Origin: Apophysomyces variabilis
Lineage: Eukaryota; Mucoromycota; Mucoromycetes; Mucorales; Mucoraceae
Direction: 5' to 3'
NCBI GenBank assembly: GCA_002749535.1
Contig: MZZL01000406.1
Span: 974,295-1,038,294 of the forward strand
DNA length: 64,000 nt
The notes below the pieces were generated by a model. That model was not told the origin of the DNA, ran no database searches, and worked only from the letters and a program-made list of their open reading frames with translations. The stretch's first letter is position 1, and each line of letters begins with the position of its first letter. Both the position numbers and the translations under genes were made by a program. Below are positions 39,420 to 53,385 of the stretch, piece by piece.

Positions 39420-41184
39420 ATGAATCACGAGACTGTGCCGCTACTGGACTCGAGATATCGAGAAGATCCAACCTTTTGGTCATCCTTCAAGAAAACTATT
39501 ACCTCATCCTACTTCAACATCTTGCTGGTGTTCGTCCCTATCGCGTTAGGCTTTTCGTTCGCTGGTGCATCCGATACTGTGGTCTTCTCTCTCAACTTCA
39601 TTGCTATCGTCCCCTTGGCAAAACTTTTGGGTTTTGGTAACATGAAATAAATGAAAAACAGCCCTTTTTCAATATAAATACTGAAATCGTTCATTTACCC
39701 ATAGCTACGGAAGAGTTGGCCCTACGATGTGGTAGTACTATTGGCTCGGTAAGGGAGAATAGGTGGAAGTTTCTTTTCTTGCGTTCTAAACAATCTAAAG
39801 TTGCTCAATGCCACGTTTGGTAATGCAGTCGAACTGATTTTGGGTATCATCGCACTGAAAGAAGGTTTGATCCGCGTTGTGCAAGGTGAGGAAAAGAAAA
39901 GAAAGATCTAGGTTACACTCTGACACTCCTTTACAGCCTCCATTCTTGGTTCTATCTTGTCCAATATCCTGCTGGTAAAATATTATACATAAATCTTTCG
40001 TTTTATTCTTACCAACGTCGTCATCAAGGTACTCGGTTTTTGCTTTTTGTGCGGTGGAATTTCTCGTAGCGAACAAAGTTTCAATGTCACCGGTAAGCGA
40101 TTCCTGTGTCACCATCTCGGTTGCTGTGGCTAACCTTTTGTTTTTCTTAACTTTATACATCATGCAGCCGCTCAGACCTCGTCATCCCTGCTCGCCTTGA
40201 CCACTCTCTCTTTGCTTGTGCCAGCTGCCTTCAGCTCAACTACTACTGGAAAGGACTCGGAAATAGGCATCCTGAATCTCAGTCATGGAACTGCCATTAT
40301 TCTCTTGGTCGTCTATGTCTTGTTCCTGATCTTCCAGGTAACTTATTTGTTTCAACATAAAAATTTTTGTTGCTCTGACATGTTACACGCTTGTAGTTGA
40401 AAACCCACACTCATTTGGTAAGCTCCGTCCTATCTAGAAGTAGAGTCACTGATTCAAAAACAGTATGAAGATGAAGTTGGTGAAGATGAAACTCCTGAAA
40501 CTACTCTTACATTCTCTGCCGTCTGGTAAGTTGTCTTATTATTGTTGTCCTTATTGATGTCGTCTTTCATCGTGGCACACAGTTTGCTCGCTGTTGCCGG
40601 TTTAGTCTCATTACATGCGGAGTATCTCGTTGGCGCGTAAGTGACAATAGAAAACAAACAAACACGGGATTGATCCGAGACTATCCATCAGCATCGAAGG
40701 TGTTGTCCACAACTGGGGAATTAACGAAACATTCGTCGGTATCATTCTTTTGCCTCTCGTCGGAAAGTAAGTATACATTGTCCTTAAAACCCCAGTCTTG
40801 CTTAACCATCGACATTTGATAGTGCTGCTGAGCACGTCAGCTCTGTGACCTTTGCCATCAAAGACAAGATGAACCTTTCAGTAGGTATTGCTGTGTCATC
40901 TTCTCTGCAGATCGGCCTTTTGGTTACTCCTGTTTTGGTTATTACTGGATGGATCATCGGTCAACCAATGACCTTGTTCTTCGAAAACTTCGAGACGGTT
41001 GTGTTGTTCAGTAGCGTGTTGATCGTGAATTATCTTATTCAGGATGGTCGATCAAACTGGCTCGAGGGAGTTCTCCTCTTGGTAAGAACTTTGTCCATAA
41101 GCATATCTAGACTAACACCATTACTAGTCTGCTTACATGATCATTGCCATTGCCTTCTATTTCCACCCCGCTTTATCATCTTAG
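39420..41184 (+). CDS. Vacuolar Ca2+/H+ exchanger (CAX family)
   Basis: About twelve short exons starting at ATG 39420 ([16 protein letters not shown]) and ending HPALSS, TAG 41182-41184. The two family repeats are clear: [16 protein letters not shown] in the first half and [20 protein letters not shown] with [12 protein letters not shown] in the second. [16 protein letters not shown] and SLLVPAAF lie between, and the acidic loop [12 protein letters not shown] separates the halves as in yeast Vcx1. It moves Ca2+ into the vacuole against protons. Exon 7 is a 21-nt microexon encoding LKTHTHL. The N-terminus is short, with no long autoinhibitory tail like that of plant CAX. Confidence 0.92.
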
Positions 41185-41508
41185 TTCCTAACGAGAAGAT
41201 GTGTGTTATTCGGATAGGCAAAATAAAACCCTCTAAGTTCTAAGAAAAGAAATAGTAGGAGTCTACCAATTATCTGCTTTGATACATCGTAAATACTTAG
41301 ACCAATTCATTTTCCATGAAAACAGAACGCTTCATATAGTTTGTTGCCATCATCGCACTTTTTCGCTGTCCTGTGGCAATTGAAACCGCGCTTGGCCGTA
41401 ACTGAAGTGGACCTGTGTTCGGACATTGATGTTTCGTCCCTTGGCTGGTTTCCCGCTCGGTTCTGCTGTGCATTACCTCGTTTCCAGAGTGGAAGCACAG
41501 GAAATACT
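41185..41508. other. Intergenic between exchanger and SZT2
   Basis: 324 bases between two genes on the same strand. Nothing recognised. Confidence 0.45.
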
Positions 41509-44500
41509 ATGGAAGGGTAGCGAACTGAGAAAGCTTGACGAAGTTATGAACATTTAAAGCGTTCTTTTTAGTATTGGCGATGTATCACCGCACCATACCC
41601 CTCATGACGATGGAGCTCGCTGGCAAAGCCGGCTCCACACTGCTGTCAATAACAATATACCTACTACAGATATTAAAGTACGTATTCCTCCACGCTGAGA
41701 AACGTCTCAATCGTCGTTCTTCTTATGTCTAGGTCAATGAGGCTCGTACTGCCATTCTCCTCGGAAAAGGCACACCTTTATCGACACGTAACGAACTTAT
41801 TATGTGGTTATTGAAAAATATGTTTCGACCTATAATGACTCGAGAATATGAGGTATGTCTAAGGCTAGCCATTTAACTTGTGCATTGATATGGTATGTCT
41901 CAGAATTTCCACCTCCTGCACTTGTCTGCAAGCCATAAAGCAATATGGGAACCATCATTATTTCAGACAAAGGAATATAAACCACATCGAAACCTTACGC
42001 TTGATACGCCAACAGAAAACCAAGCATCATCCTCTATATCTCCTCTATCGTCCGGCACACCTACGGTAGTTACGCCTCCATCTGCTGCATACCAACAACC
42101 CATGATGCAATCGCCCACAGTTACCCATACTCACCCAAAAATGTATATTATTACCCCGAGGACTCATATACTGTCAATTGCACGAGGATACCGCGCAGTA
42201 TTCATGATTGACCTCAGCTCAAGTCTGGCAACTATAGATACCAGTAGTGGTCAGGTTATGATCGGCAGCGCGTACAATGTGTAGGTGTGCCTTATAGTCC
42301 ACATATATGTTGGGTTAACGCTGTTTATAAAGTCTGGAAAATATCATCAGCAGTGTCGTGCGGCCATTTTCACTTAATACGTCGGCGACCGGCGCATCGA
42401 TTCTGGTAAGTTATTTCGGCAAGGAAAATGGTATTTTTGACGAATAGAGTGGAATAGTTTGAGCCGGAGATTCGCATCACTGTCATTGCAGAATGTTCTC
42501 ACTTTGGATCCAACATGAATGTGATACCCATTATAGCTGAATACCCAACCATGCGAGTTCTTATGCAAAATGTATCCGTTGATCAAGCTAACATCAAAGC
42601 TGTTCTGAAGACGCTTCACGAAGAGATAAAAAGATTTCAAAGTGATTTGGCCAAATTTCGCCAGAAGTTAACTGAACGAAGGGCGAAGTTAGGATATGAG
42701 CTTGATGTTCGTGGAGATCATACTTCTGTTGCCGATGAAGGAGGAGGCTCTGATTATGACGTAGAATCTCGATATATATCGTCGACGAAAAACGCAAAGA
42801 CGACGAATCCAAAAAAGATTGAAAAGAAAAAAGGTTCGAAACCATCCAAGCCATCACAGCCTTCGAGGCCATCTATAGTTACCAGAAGTGATTCTACTGG
42901 GGGCGCAAAACGAACCCAGGCGTCAGCAAATCGAGCTCATCATCGTACAAACTCGCTGTCGAGCAGTATGCATCATCGTCCTTTGAAAGGGATTGCCAAT
43001 GCTAAAAAGGATGTCTGGGGCGTTGGCAAGACCGGGAGTACATTAGGATACATCCTTCGCGCTGGATCGTTCGCATTAAGCTTACTGCCTTCGGAAAACC
43101 AGCCATTGCTTGTGTTGATCACAGACGGTGTCGTGAGATCTAACCTACAAGATGAATCCATAATACGACAGCTTTCCAGCGATGATATTGCCTGCAGCAT
43201 TGTTCAAATCGGATCTAATGGCGGGTTCACTCCGGGCTGCAACTTTGGGTTTGTCCCAGATAATGAGATATTGAGGTTTGTTGCGAATGCAACGAACGGT
43301 CAGTTTATGTATGCCGAGAATTGCCCTCCTTGTCCACATGAAAACATGGAAGAGGAAAGCAGACTTGCCCCTCCTAACATATACCATTACCGTCTATTAA
43401 TGAGAGAAATATTCCTCGACAAGTCGCGTTCAGAAAATCGAATTCTGGCTGCCGCTTCTTGCACGAATGATCCCCCAGTCGATCTTCCTAGGGAACGCTT
43501 TCCCGATTTTATACGAGGTGGCAGATCTATGGTCTTTGATGACCCACTCTCCCGGGCAATACCATCCACAATTGCATTTCCTTGGGACCCCAGATCAGAG
43601 CCAACGTTCATCGAAACCAGACTGCTAAGATACCAAGAGTACTATCTACCTGCAGAATTTTGGCATATCATCAAAGCCCGTATTCGCCAAGGGTTTTCGC
43701 TATTCTCTATTATGTTCGATGACAATCGCAGCCGTCGGGGCGGGAACGGGATAGAGGATGCTGTTTTGAAAAAGGAACGTATACTAATAACACTTATGAT
43801 GCAATGGCAACCGAATATCACTATTGAATACAGGGTACGGGCAAATTGGTCATCTACTTGGTCCAAATTTTTAAAATCTTTTCCGTCGATCCATGAACGA
43901 ACCATTTCGCCTACCGTTCTCGAAGATAACTCCGTATTAACAAGTGACGGCATGCTGAGCTCTATTCGAGCTCCAAGGGCTGAAATCCTTATCAGAGCGA
44001 ACAGTACTTTCTCCCACATGTTGCAGAATTGGGATGCCTTTCAGCGAAGAAGTCAGATGATGGGAATTGTTACCGGAACTGCGAGTATAGGTGATTTTTC
44101 AGGCTCCCCAGGCTTCCAAAAGGTTGGCAAATTGAAAAAGCTGCTCGTCCGTATATCCGAGACGGATGAATTGCTAAAATCGCTTGTAACGTTTAATACA
44201 CGTTACATCAGCGATCGCACTTTCTCAGGTCAACGACAGGATTACATACAAAAGTTCTCTGCTCTCTGGGAGAAGCTTAACAATTCCGAGTTTCGTCCCC
44301 AAAGTCGGTGTTGGTTTGATGAGCACTGTTTTGATATTGTCATAGCCGGGCCGCCTGTAGTGAGCATTCATGAAGAAGCGAATACAAAAGAAAGCCAAGT
44401 CAATACGCAGTTTACTATAGAGCAGATCCATCGTTTGTTTGCAGCGTGGTCTACTTTTGTTGGAAGCGATCAAGTTTATGTAAAAGTTGAAGGTATTGAC

Positions 44501-47500
44501 GCTGTGCCACGCTCTGATCAGTTGAAGGGTGAGACAATGCCTGACGTCCAAGACCAAGGGGATCAAAAAATTCAGCTAAGAAGTAATTCCATGGAAAAAT
44601 GTGTCCAGTTCTATGAGATCAGAATCTGTCAAGACAAAGAACGGATCCTTAGCATAAGAACAGTTTTCTTTAATATTGAACTTGCGAACAGACAGCGCAT
44701 TTTGAACGAGTTAAAACAGCTGCTGATATCACCCATTCATCGGATGGAAGGCGACCTGACGGATCTAGAAATTAGGCGTCCTTCTACAACCGTGCATAAT
44801 GCGACTCCGCCGAATTTAATAGTTGCCAAGCGTCCGCTATCCAGTCTGTTAATGCGTGATCCGGAGCACTACATGGCTACGGACGTACAAATCGAGAAGC
44901 AGCAAAATTACATGAGCAAAATGTGGTACATGAACCCTACGTTCTGGTTAACCGGCGAGTTTATCGTGAAGAATTACCTACAGCGATATGTCTGGCATTG
45001 GGAAATACAGGATATGGAAAACGATCCATTTATCCGTAAGCAACTGATATCCCTGCCGAATTTAGCCTTCGAATATCTCTGTAACGCTCGATTAGAGCAA
45101 GTAAGTGTATTAGCGTAGTGCATCCAGAGGTATGATAAATTAACATAAGTTTAAGGGTTATACCTTGGTATCTTCTCAACGAGTAGGAGCACATTTCTAC
45201 AAGGAAATAGACTGCTGCCAATCCGTCTTTGCTGCTCAATATTACGTGTGGAACGATATAGGGAAAAGGAAAATTAGCACTGAATTATGGCTAGAACCCG
45301 TTGTGTGTGAGCCTGCTAACAAAGACCATGACTCTTCGGTATCCGACGTCTTTAATAAGGACAAGCAAATTTTGACCCAACTGATTACCTTTGATTCTAT
45401 GTACGCGATCGGGCAACATTATGAACTTGATTTAAATGAGGATCGTGACCTGTGTGACGCTGTCAACGATGATTTACTTAGTACTCGGCGGATGCATCGA
45501 TCAAGTCTATTCAACGTGTCATCTGTGTTACGCTTGGGGACATTCTTACTAGCTTCCTACTTATGCCCGAAGTACAGTGATCATTATCTTGTTCCGGAAA
45601 ACGTGGACTTGTTTTCTTCCTTTACTGATACACATGCAGCTGTGAAGCCCGTAGAAACTGGCCATGATACCGGATTCAGTCGCAGTACTGAGCGGTTTGG
45701 CGTTCGCTCAAGAACTAATTCACGCTACAGTCCAGTGTCATCCCCGCTTGGAGATACACAGGCAATCTGGCATTCCGATCGCAAGTTAACCTGTACTTGT
45801 CCTTTACCTGACGAATTTTTCTGCCAACATAAAAACGCCATATCGCGACTTCCTGCTATTCATAGAGATATCGCTCTTTTGCACTATTACTTAGAACAGT
45901 CTCTGGCAGCTATTGCTGGCAACGATGTATCGGTTCAAAACATGCCGGTTGATAACTTCTGGAGCAAGCTTCTCACCGCCATCGTGGATCAGAATCTAGA
46001 GACTGCCATATCAAGTACCCTTCCTATTGCCAAAGACTTACAGGATTTGCGTTGTTTTGTCAAAGCATTTGATCCGAACGTATTCGTCGTCATACTTATT
46101 CCCTCTCTTGACTGCGTGGTGGATGGATTAAGCAATCTGGACGATAATAATGTGCCATCTACGTATTGCAAACTGCTTGGGACCGATGCTATACAATTTC
46201 AACACATGAGTTTATTTATGTTCGAATGCCACCGTCAGACTCTGGAGTGCGATAACAATACCAATTCTCATTCTTTGTTGGGTGTTGAAAATGATCGCAT
46301 CCTTGTTAAACCGGTCGATCCGACGTCGTCAAAGGAATGGTTAGATAGTCTAGGCAACACGCTGCGGCCGGACCTTTTCCAAGGCTATTTCAATGATGCA
46401 TTCACTCACGATACTTTATCGGACCGTACCCTCCGTTTAATGCAGGATATTACACGAGTATATTCCAGAAGTTTTGTAAAGTCCGTGTTTACGTGTCTTC
46501 TTCACGGGCGCGCCGTTGAACCGGATGATTTTGATAAGGTCCTCGACATATGTGACGAATCTTACGTTGATATCGACTTGACCGGGTACCTAAACGTACA
46601 GACTTTGTTACGGCGCAGGAACAGAACTAAGTAAGTTCTCTTTTTTTTTTTTTTTTTTTTTAGTGGGGGTTTTACAAACTTTTTTTNNNNNNNNNNNNNN
46701 NNNNNNNNNNNNNNNNNNNNNNNNNNNNNNNNNNNNNNNNNNNNNNNNNNNNNNNNNNNNNNNNNNNNNNNNNNNNNNNNNNNNNNNNNNNNNNNNNNNN
46801 NNNNNNNNNNNNNNNNNNNNNNNNNNNNNNNNNNNNNNNNNNNNNNNNNNNNNNNNNNNNNNNNNNNNNNNNNNNNNNNNNTTTTTTTTTTTTTTTTTTT
46901 TTTTCAGTGAGGGTTTTACCAACCTATTGTAGCTTGGAAGAAATCGAGACAGCGCATCAGCGATTCAGTGCCGTGCTGGGACATTATTTCGAACCTGTCA
47001 TCCTTACCACCGGAAGGCAAAAGAATATATATGCTTATCGCCCACCTTTCGCAAAAGTAGGGCAAAAACTGGGATTTTCCTTGTCAGGAGAAAAGCCAAG
47101 CAATCTAACGGACGTCGTCGTCTGTGCGCAAAATCCATTGTTCGTCCGACTCGAGTGCACATTCCGAAAGCCTAAAGAGTCCGGAGGCTATTCTACAGTT
47201 ACTTTTCCAGTAGAGCGTCTTCTATCCTCTTATGAAGGCTACTACAAGGATGGCACCCCCTATGATTTTGAGCCTGATGTTATTGGATCGTTATATTCTC
47301 CAGTCGATTCTGCCGATGGAATAACAAGTGCTACACTCCGCTTGGTGTGCATGGCTTTACCTCAGACTGACTCTGATCCAGTTGGTGTTCAATCCACACA
47401 TGCAGACGGATGTCTTGGTGATAGAGCATTGAATCCTGAACTGTAAGCCAACCATCTTAGTGTACCGTGCATAGATTACTTACTCAAATTAGATCTTACC

Positions 47501-50500
47501 TAGATAATGAGTCAATCAATCGTGACAATCTTACATTGTTAACTCGGGATAAGCAAGATGCCATTATCGAGACAGAGGCGCGTTTGAACTGGATGTTTAC
47601 CGAAGAAATCATGCATGGTCTTTTGCGGGCAGGACCTATTACACAATCCGTGGTATCGTATATTGAAAGACAGCTAATGAAGAAGAACCCGTTTGTGGAT
47701 TTCCCAGCTACTATGTTTATGCCACTTGTGTTCGTGAAAAACCAGGCATTAAGTCGTCAAGTGTTCTTTGAAGAGCTTCAGAAGGTTCATAGCACACCTT
47801 ACAAGCTGGTGCGTGTTGGCGATTCATTTTATGCCAGCGATAATAGTGGTTCAACTTTTCGCGATCCTTTCGCGATCGTTAGCACCCATGATATACCCGA
47901 TGATCAGCAAAGTCGTAATACAGGAGTAAGTGGACAAAGCCAAAGCCTGAACAATGATCAAGAAAGTGGCGACGAGTTTTGCCAAGGTCTCGGTATTAGT
48001 ATCTTTGAACCTGAAGTTCCTGATGAGGTGGAGACAACCGCCAGGGAAGACGCTGTCGATCCGATGCAAAAACAACTCTATTGGCTGTTGCTTATTCCTC
48101 AAATGCAAAGCGTTCAGATATATTTTTATTCGAAACTGCAACAACACGTCAATAGGTCTGAGATTATACGGGTGACAAAGGCAATGGTGAACGAGGTTCT
48201 AGAGAGAACAAATAAATTGGTTCTACTTCAGCATATGCACGATACGCGCATCTGCAGGTAAAGCTAATTTGATGAAGGTTAGGAAAAAGACTTAATTAGT
48301 TTTTCTTGATAGCAAATATCTTTTGGCTCCGAACGAAGATGATGAGAGGCAGCAGTACTCCTCAGACGACTACTCAGACGAAGAGCTCGATCCAGGAGAC
48401 AATTCCGGCACAGGAGATAACCTTGTGGAGATTTTATCCACATCTGAAGAAGAAGCAGCATTTACGCCGCCAAAAAAGTTTCAGCCAGGTCAATTTGGCT
48501 GCGACATTGTATTCACCAAGCGGTTTCCATTACACTGGCGATTACAACCGAATATGGCTCTTAACATCTTGTCAAGTGATGTATTGCGACCTTTCGCTGT
48601 AAAAAACAGGCCTAATATGTTCGTATACATGAGAGACAACCTCGTTGCGTATTGCTTCTTATCTGAAACGACGGTGACACACTATGCAGGTGAGACGGAG
48701 CAGCAGAACGAACAGGACAGTAGTTTCTTGCGTCCGTCATCGCCGTATGGTTCATCCTTGACCCACGCTGCCAGTGACAACACGTTAAGTTCATCACATA
48801 ATCGTGTGCATCATGTTAGTCTCGGTCCCGGAAAGTCATCTCCACACGGCAGTGGTACAAGTGGGGGCGCCAGCCCAAAGACAAGTCCTGGAAAGCAAGA
48901 TAGCAATCTGTCTCCTGGAGGTTCTAAAAAGGCAGGACGAACATACGAAACACGAGAGCTCGTCTTGGAGGTTCATGGTGTGGAGCTGCCAAGCTGGATA
49001 TCGGAAGACCTTGTTGATCTTCTTGAGAATAGACTAACTTCGCAGATTACCTTGAAAGAAGTGCAACAGTTCCTCATGAGAAATCCAAACTCCAAATTGT
49101 CACGCGCGGTAAGATTTGTTTTTCCTGTTTGATTTCATTACTAATAGTTTGTTTTCACTTTTGCTCGTTATCAAGGATATTGAATTTATTTTGCCAGTCG
49201 AGAAACCACCTGCCTTGCATCGAATGGTGCGCTTGCCCAACTTGATCGCAAACCCAGCGCAGTTCTTGTATCTTTTACGGCAAAATATCCTGGTTGGGCC
49301 ACTGCGCGCATTATCTGGCGCAGATTTACCTCTAATCATCAAGCGTCAACGCGCAATACGTTACGGCATTTATTGTGGTGCCAATGCATGGCAGTCCAAT
49401 AGCACGAGGTAACACTGCATTGGTGTGTTTGCTAGAGTTTAAATGACGTAGTAGGAGAGAACAGGGTCCACTGGATCCTTCCGCAAGCGACCTCTGCTTT
49501 TATTACAGTTGTTTCAATAGAGCACCTGGCGTATGCTCACCTTTCGAAATGAACGTGGGTCAAGGAGTAGCTGGTATATGTTTAAGCTGGCTTGAACACC
49601 CTGAAAATACAGCCAAACGCCTCAGACATGAAAGTATCAAGGACTTTAATCGATACGGCTTGGATTCCTACTTAGAGGACAGCTTTACCGAAAATATAGC
49701 GGAAGAAGGTTTCAAGCTGGGAATTGACATATGGACCGTTGGACAGATCGATACAAACCATTTATTTGATCATCTCTATGTTTGTTTCAAGCAAACTATT
49801 TGCGACTATATCATTGAGCGAACGGTAACATTAGCATCTATTGGACCTGCAATCACAGACGAAGCAACGGTATACAACAGTCGCCAGGAAGAGGATGATT
49901 TTCGGTTGCAATCTATCATTAGCCCTTTTCTTGGTGTTCTTAGAAAGGCAGCAGAATGGAAAAGTCTCACAGTGAAAGAGATGTCTAGATCAGTCAATTT
50001 GCCCCCGTGGTGTATGGAGGACATTTTACTTCAGCTTAGCGAGGAATTAACCGAGTATCATAGCGCATTAAGACCACTTATTGCACGGAGTACATTGGAT
50101 TCCGCTTTGGATAGCGGAAAAGCGAACGACACCGGTTACGAGATATATGAGCCTTCCGTTAACCCTTTGTCGGCTTCAGGAGACCGTCTGTTCCAAAACT
50201 CGCGGTTCTTGTTAGTAAGCGGGCTACCGGAGCTTTATCATAAATTCATGTCCTCGGAATTCCTACGTCGGCAAAGCGAGGATTTTGAAGCCTTCCAGAA
50301 AACATATGCACGTTCTCCACTTGGAAAAGAAGAAGAATTACAGCGCAAAGAATCCAACTCATTACGTCGCGACGATTTGAGTATACACAGCCGCCATGAT
50401 TCTATGACTTCCGGTCTTACAAAATCAGGACCAGCATTTTTTGCAAAGTATAAAAACAACTTTAAGGACGTATCCCATAGGCATTCTTTCTTACTGTTCA

Positions 50501-53022
50501 CGATGGACACAGCTATGATCACAGTATACGCTTACAATTGCTCCGATGCTTTTACTGAGAAGATATTCCATTCCATACTACGCGCTGTTATACAGCAAGA
50601 AGGGAGACACTTGGCATTAAAAAATATTGTTCATCAGAAAATGGGGCTTTTTCATCATACCGAGTCGATGGCAGAGATTTTGCAAACGATGGAAGTATCA
50701 ACTACCCATTATAATATAGTTGCGAACCATCAGCAAGCAAGCCGCGCTCCGTTATCACCCAGTATATCTAGTATCGCACGGTTAGCTCAAACAGATTCTC
50801 AGTCTCGTGCAAGTACGATGAATTCAGTCTCTAGCATGCATTCGGAAACAGGCGGTTGCTCTAAAACCGAAGTTAACTTTGGAAGCTTACGGCAGATGAT
50901 CACCGGGACTTTTTCTGCCAGAAAACGTTTAGGATGGGATAGACAGGTCCAGTCATTGGACGCTGAAGGTGAATGTACCACTAGTGTATTTGATGTGCAG
51001 GATGGCGCGAAGCTATGTAAATCGCCAAAAGCAGACCCACTAGATGTGATATATACGGCAGTAAGGATTGCAGACGCCAATACAGTTTTACGAGATGCCT
51101 TTGCCGAATCTACCGCAGAATACAATCATGCTCAGCACAGAGATTACCTATTGAGACATGGGGAACCATTTTTGAATATGTATCTACGGCGAGCACAGCT
51201 TCAAGCAGCTCACGAGAAAGCATTTGCAGCTTACACGAAATGGGCTGATAGATATACTGGGTCCGAACGACCAACACAAGACAGCGAAATGATGACAGCG
51301 GCGGAACTCAAGCTTATCTTAAAAGCTTCTCGCCTGCTCCATTTTTGCCGTACTCCCTTATTTTTTTCAGAGGCAGTATCAGTGGATGCAGCAGTTGGCT
51401 TAGCAAGTGCTAAGATTTTTGGCGACCCATCACTGACGAAATGCGATATTGTTACTAACTGGTATCAGCAGCTGACATGTACATTTATGCAAGAGTATGC
51501 TGCGTATTTGGGATCGATTGGCATGCATCTTATTGTCCATGGTCCGTCCAATGCACAGAATGAAGAGGAGACGGAAGCTTATCTCTCAAAGTTCAAGATC
51601 ACAGAAGATTACGTTGTTCCTTCGCCAGTAATCTATCTACTACAAGTCTATAAAGGTGGAACTATCATGTGCGAAGCCCGCTTAACAGGAGTATTTATCT
51701 TTGTGACACTATATACTCTACATCGCCGTTACGGTCGATTGACTTATTCGCCTTATACGCATGAGAAACGTGAGACAAGACGTGCTGGATTCCAAGACTT
51801 TACAGAAGAATGCGATAAATTCAAGCAAAGGATTCATGTGAATTCTTTTGTATTCGATTTTCACTTGCGGTATATCCAGAGAAGCCTGGATAATATCGAA
51901 CAGATACCGGACAATCTCAATCTTCTAAATATCATCAAGAATATGGTTTCGGTCTACAACCGACCCACCAGTTATTCCCGAAATAGGATTGTTCAAGGAG
52001 TCTACGAAATTGTCATGGAGGAAAAGATAGAGTACTTGCTGCCATCGATCTTGCGCGATGCTTCCAAGTTCGGCTTAAAGACCCTCTATTTCGAGAAAAA
52101 GCCAATTGCTTGTTTTGTATCATCGAATGACCTTTCGTTCGAAGAAGACGATGTCATGGCCAATGCCAGCACTCCTTTTCGCTATACACTTATTATTTCG
52201 GCTGACGAAAACGCCGATGCCCGGTGGACGAGCAGCCAAAGTATGCATAGCCGGACAAACTCGGTGGGCTCTTCGCGCCCTATGAGTACTGGAGGCAACG
52301 GTGAAGGCATGCCAGATAAGTTGGTGCTACATTATTATGTTATTGCTACGTACCAAGGCATGTATCGCAATGCAGATATCGGATCTCCATGGTCTCAAGC
52401 GTTGAAGCCTAAGCCGGAACGAGTGTTTAACTCTCTTAACGAAATCATGTCGCCTACATCCTACGCGTTGGGCGATGTGGTTCAGCAGGCAAAGAAACGC
52501 ATCGACAGTATGATTAGGAAGGTTTGTTGGAAAAGATCCGTTAGACAAGATATGTATCTTACTCCCATATAGGCTGTCTTTTCCTGCCATAGAGATGCAG
52601 ATTGGAGCAGACTTTACCAAGCGATTAGCACCGGTCGAACTAGGGAAAGCCCGGAACAATTGGTGACACTAGCCAAGCGATTTAATACCATGAACCTTCA
52701 AGATACTGAGCCGTCGTTGCAGCAGTATTTAAGGCTGAACCTACGATGGGGTGACGTGCTTGATACCTTGAAGACGTTTTATCCATTGATATCCGGAGAG
52801 ATCCGCATACAACAGACACGACATCTGTTAATCTTTGTGCCACATGCCGTGATGGATTATTTCGCCCACTTTGAGTACCAATGCGACACTAACAGTATCA
52901 CGATTTATATCAACAGCAAGGATAAACGAAGTGATCCTAACATGTTGGACGAAGCAGAAGTTGGCTACGTAAATAATCTAGCTACTACTCTGGCATACTA
53001 CATATGGAAAAGCACACGTTAA
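41509..53022 (+). CDS. SZT2: SZT2 homologue, giant KICSTOR-type regulator of TORC1
   Basis: A multi-exon gene of 11.5 kb encoding roughly 3,400 residues, like animal SZT2. Large exons include about 42463-45100, 45156-46629, 46910-47442, 47477-48256, 48314-49109, about 49463-52520 and 52572-53022. The N-terminal landmarks match animal SZT2 in order: a STRNELIMWLLKN segment, PRTHILSIARGYRAVFMIDL, then TIDTSSGQVMIG and VVRPFSLN. The VWA-like part has LLPSENQPLLVLITDGVV, IACSIVQIG and CNFGFVPDNEILRFVANAT. Later come ISTELWLEPVV and a C-terminus HLLIFVPHAVMDYFAHFEY. In animals SZT2 links KICSTOR to GATOR1 on lysosomes. An insertion rich in Lys/Ser/Pro (about 42780-42990) is disordered. An intron near 46630-46909 contains a gap. 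The 8-nt first exon (41509-41516) is tentative. Confidence 0.88.
46687..46881. other. SZT2: Assembly gap (195 N) inside a poly-T intron of SZT2
   Basis: The flanks repeat each other: T-run then AGTGGGGGTTTTACAAAC on the left, and T-run then CAGTGAGGGTTTTACCAAC on the right. This suggests two noisy copies of one locus, with the real intron being a short poly-T tract. Confidence 0.85.
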
Positions 53023-53385
53023 TATTGAATAATTGTTTTATAATTTTTCTGTCACATTTACATATGCAATAGTATTGTAATGGATAATACTAATAGGACC
53101 CAAGAGATTTCTTCACGATAAATTTTAAAATTGAAGCTTGACAAGAACAATCCAGGGTTTATTGGTTTTGATCAGATAATATGCTGCTTCTTAGGTACGA
53201 GTGATAGAGATACTCTATCGCAAATGTTCTCATTCTTATTCATGCAAACCGTCGATCTTCTTATCTGCGCAGACTGGTAGTACTTCCCCTGGATTGCGAC
53301 AAGTCCGGAGTCTGATCGCCAAAAAAGAAGAAAAAATCGCGTCAGGGCGCGTGCAGCCCTTTTATACCTCGTTTCTCGCGTCCTC
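53023..53385. other. Intergenic between SZT2 and kinesin
   Basis: 363 bases, AT-rich. Nothing recognised. Confidence 0.45.

Noticed and set aside
46608..46932. Open frames across the second N gap
   Set aside because: Same artefact: poly-T and N. The region is an intron of SZT2.
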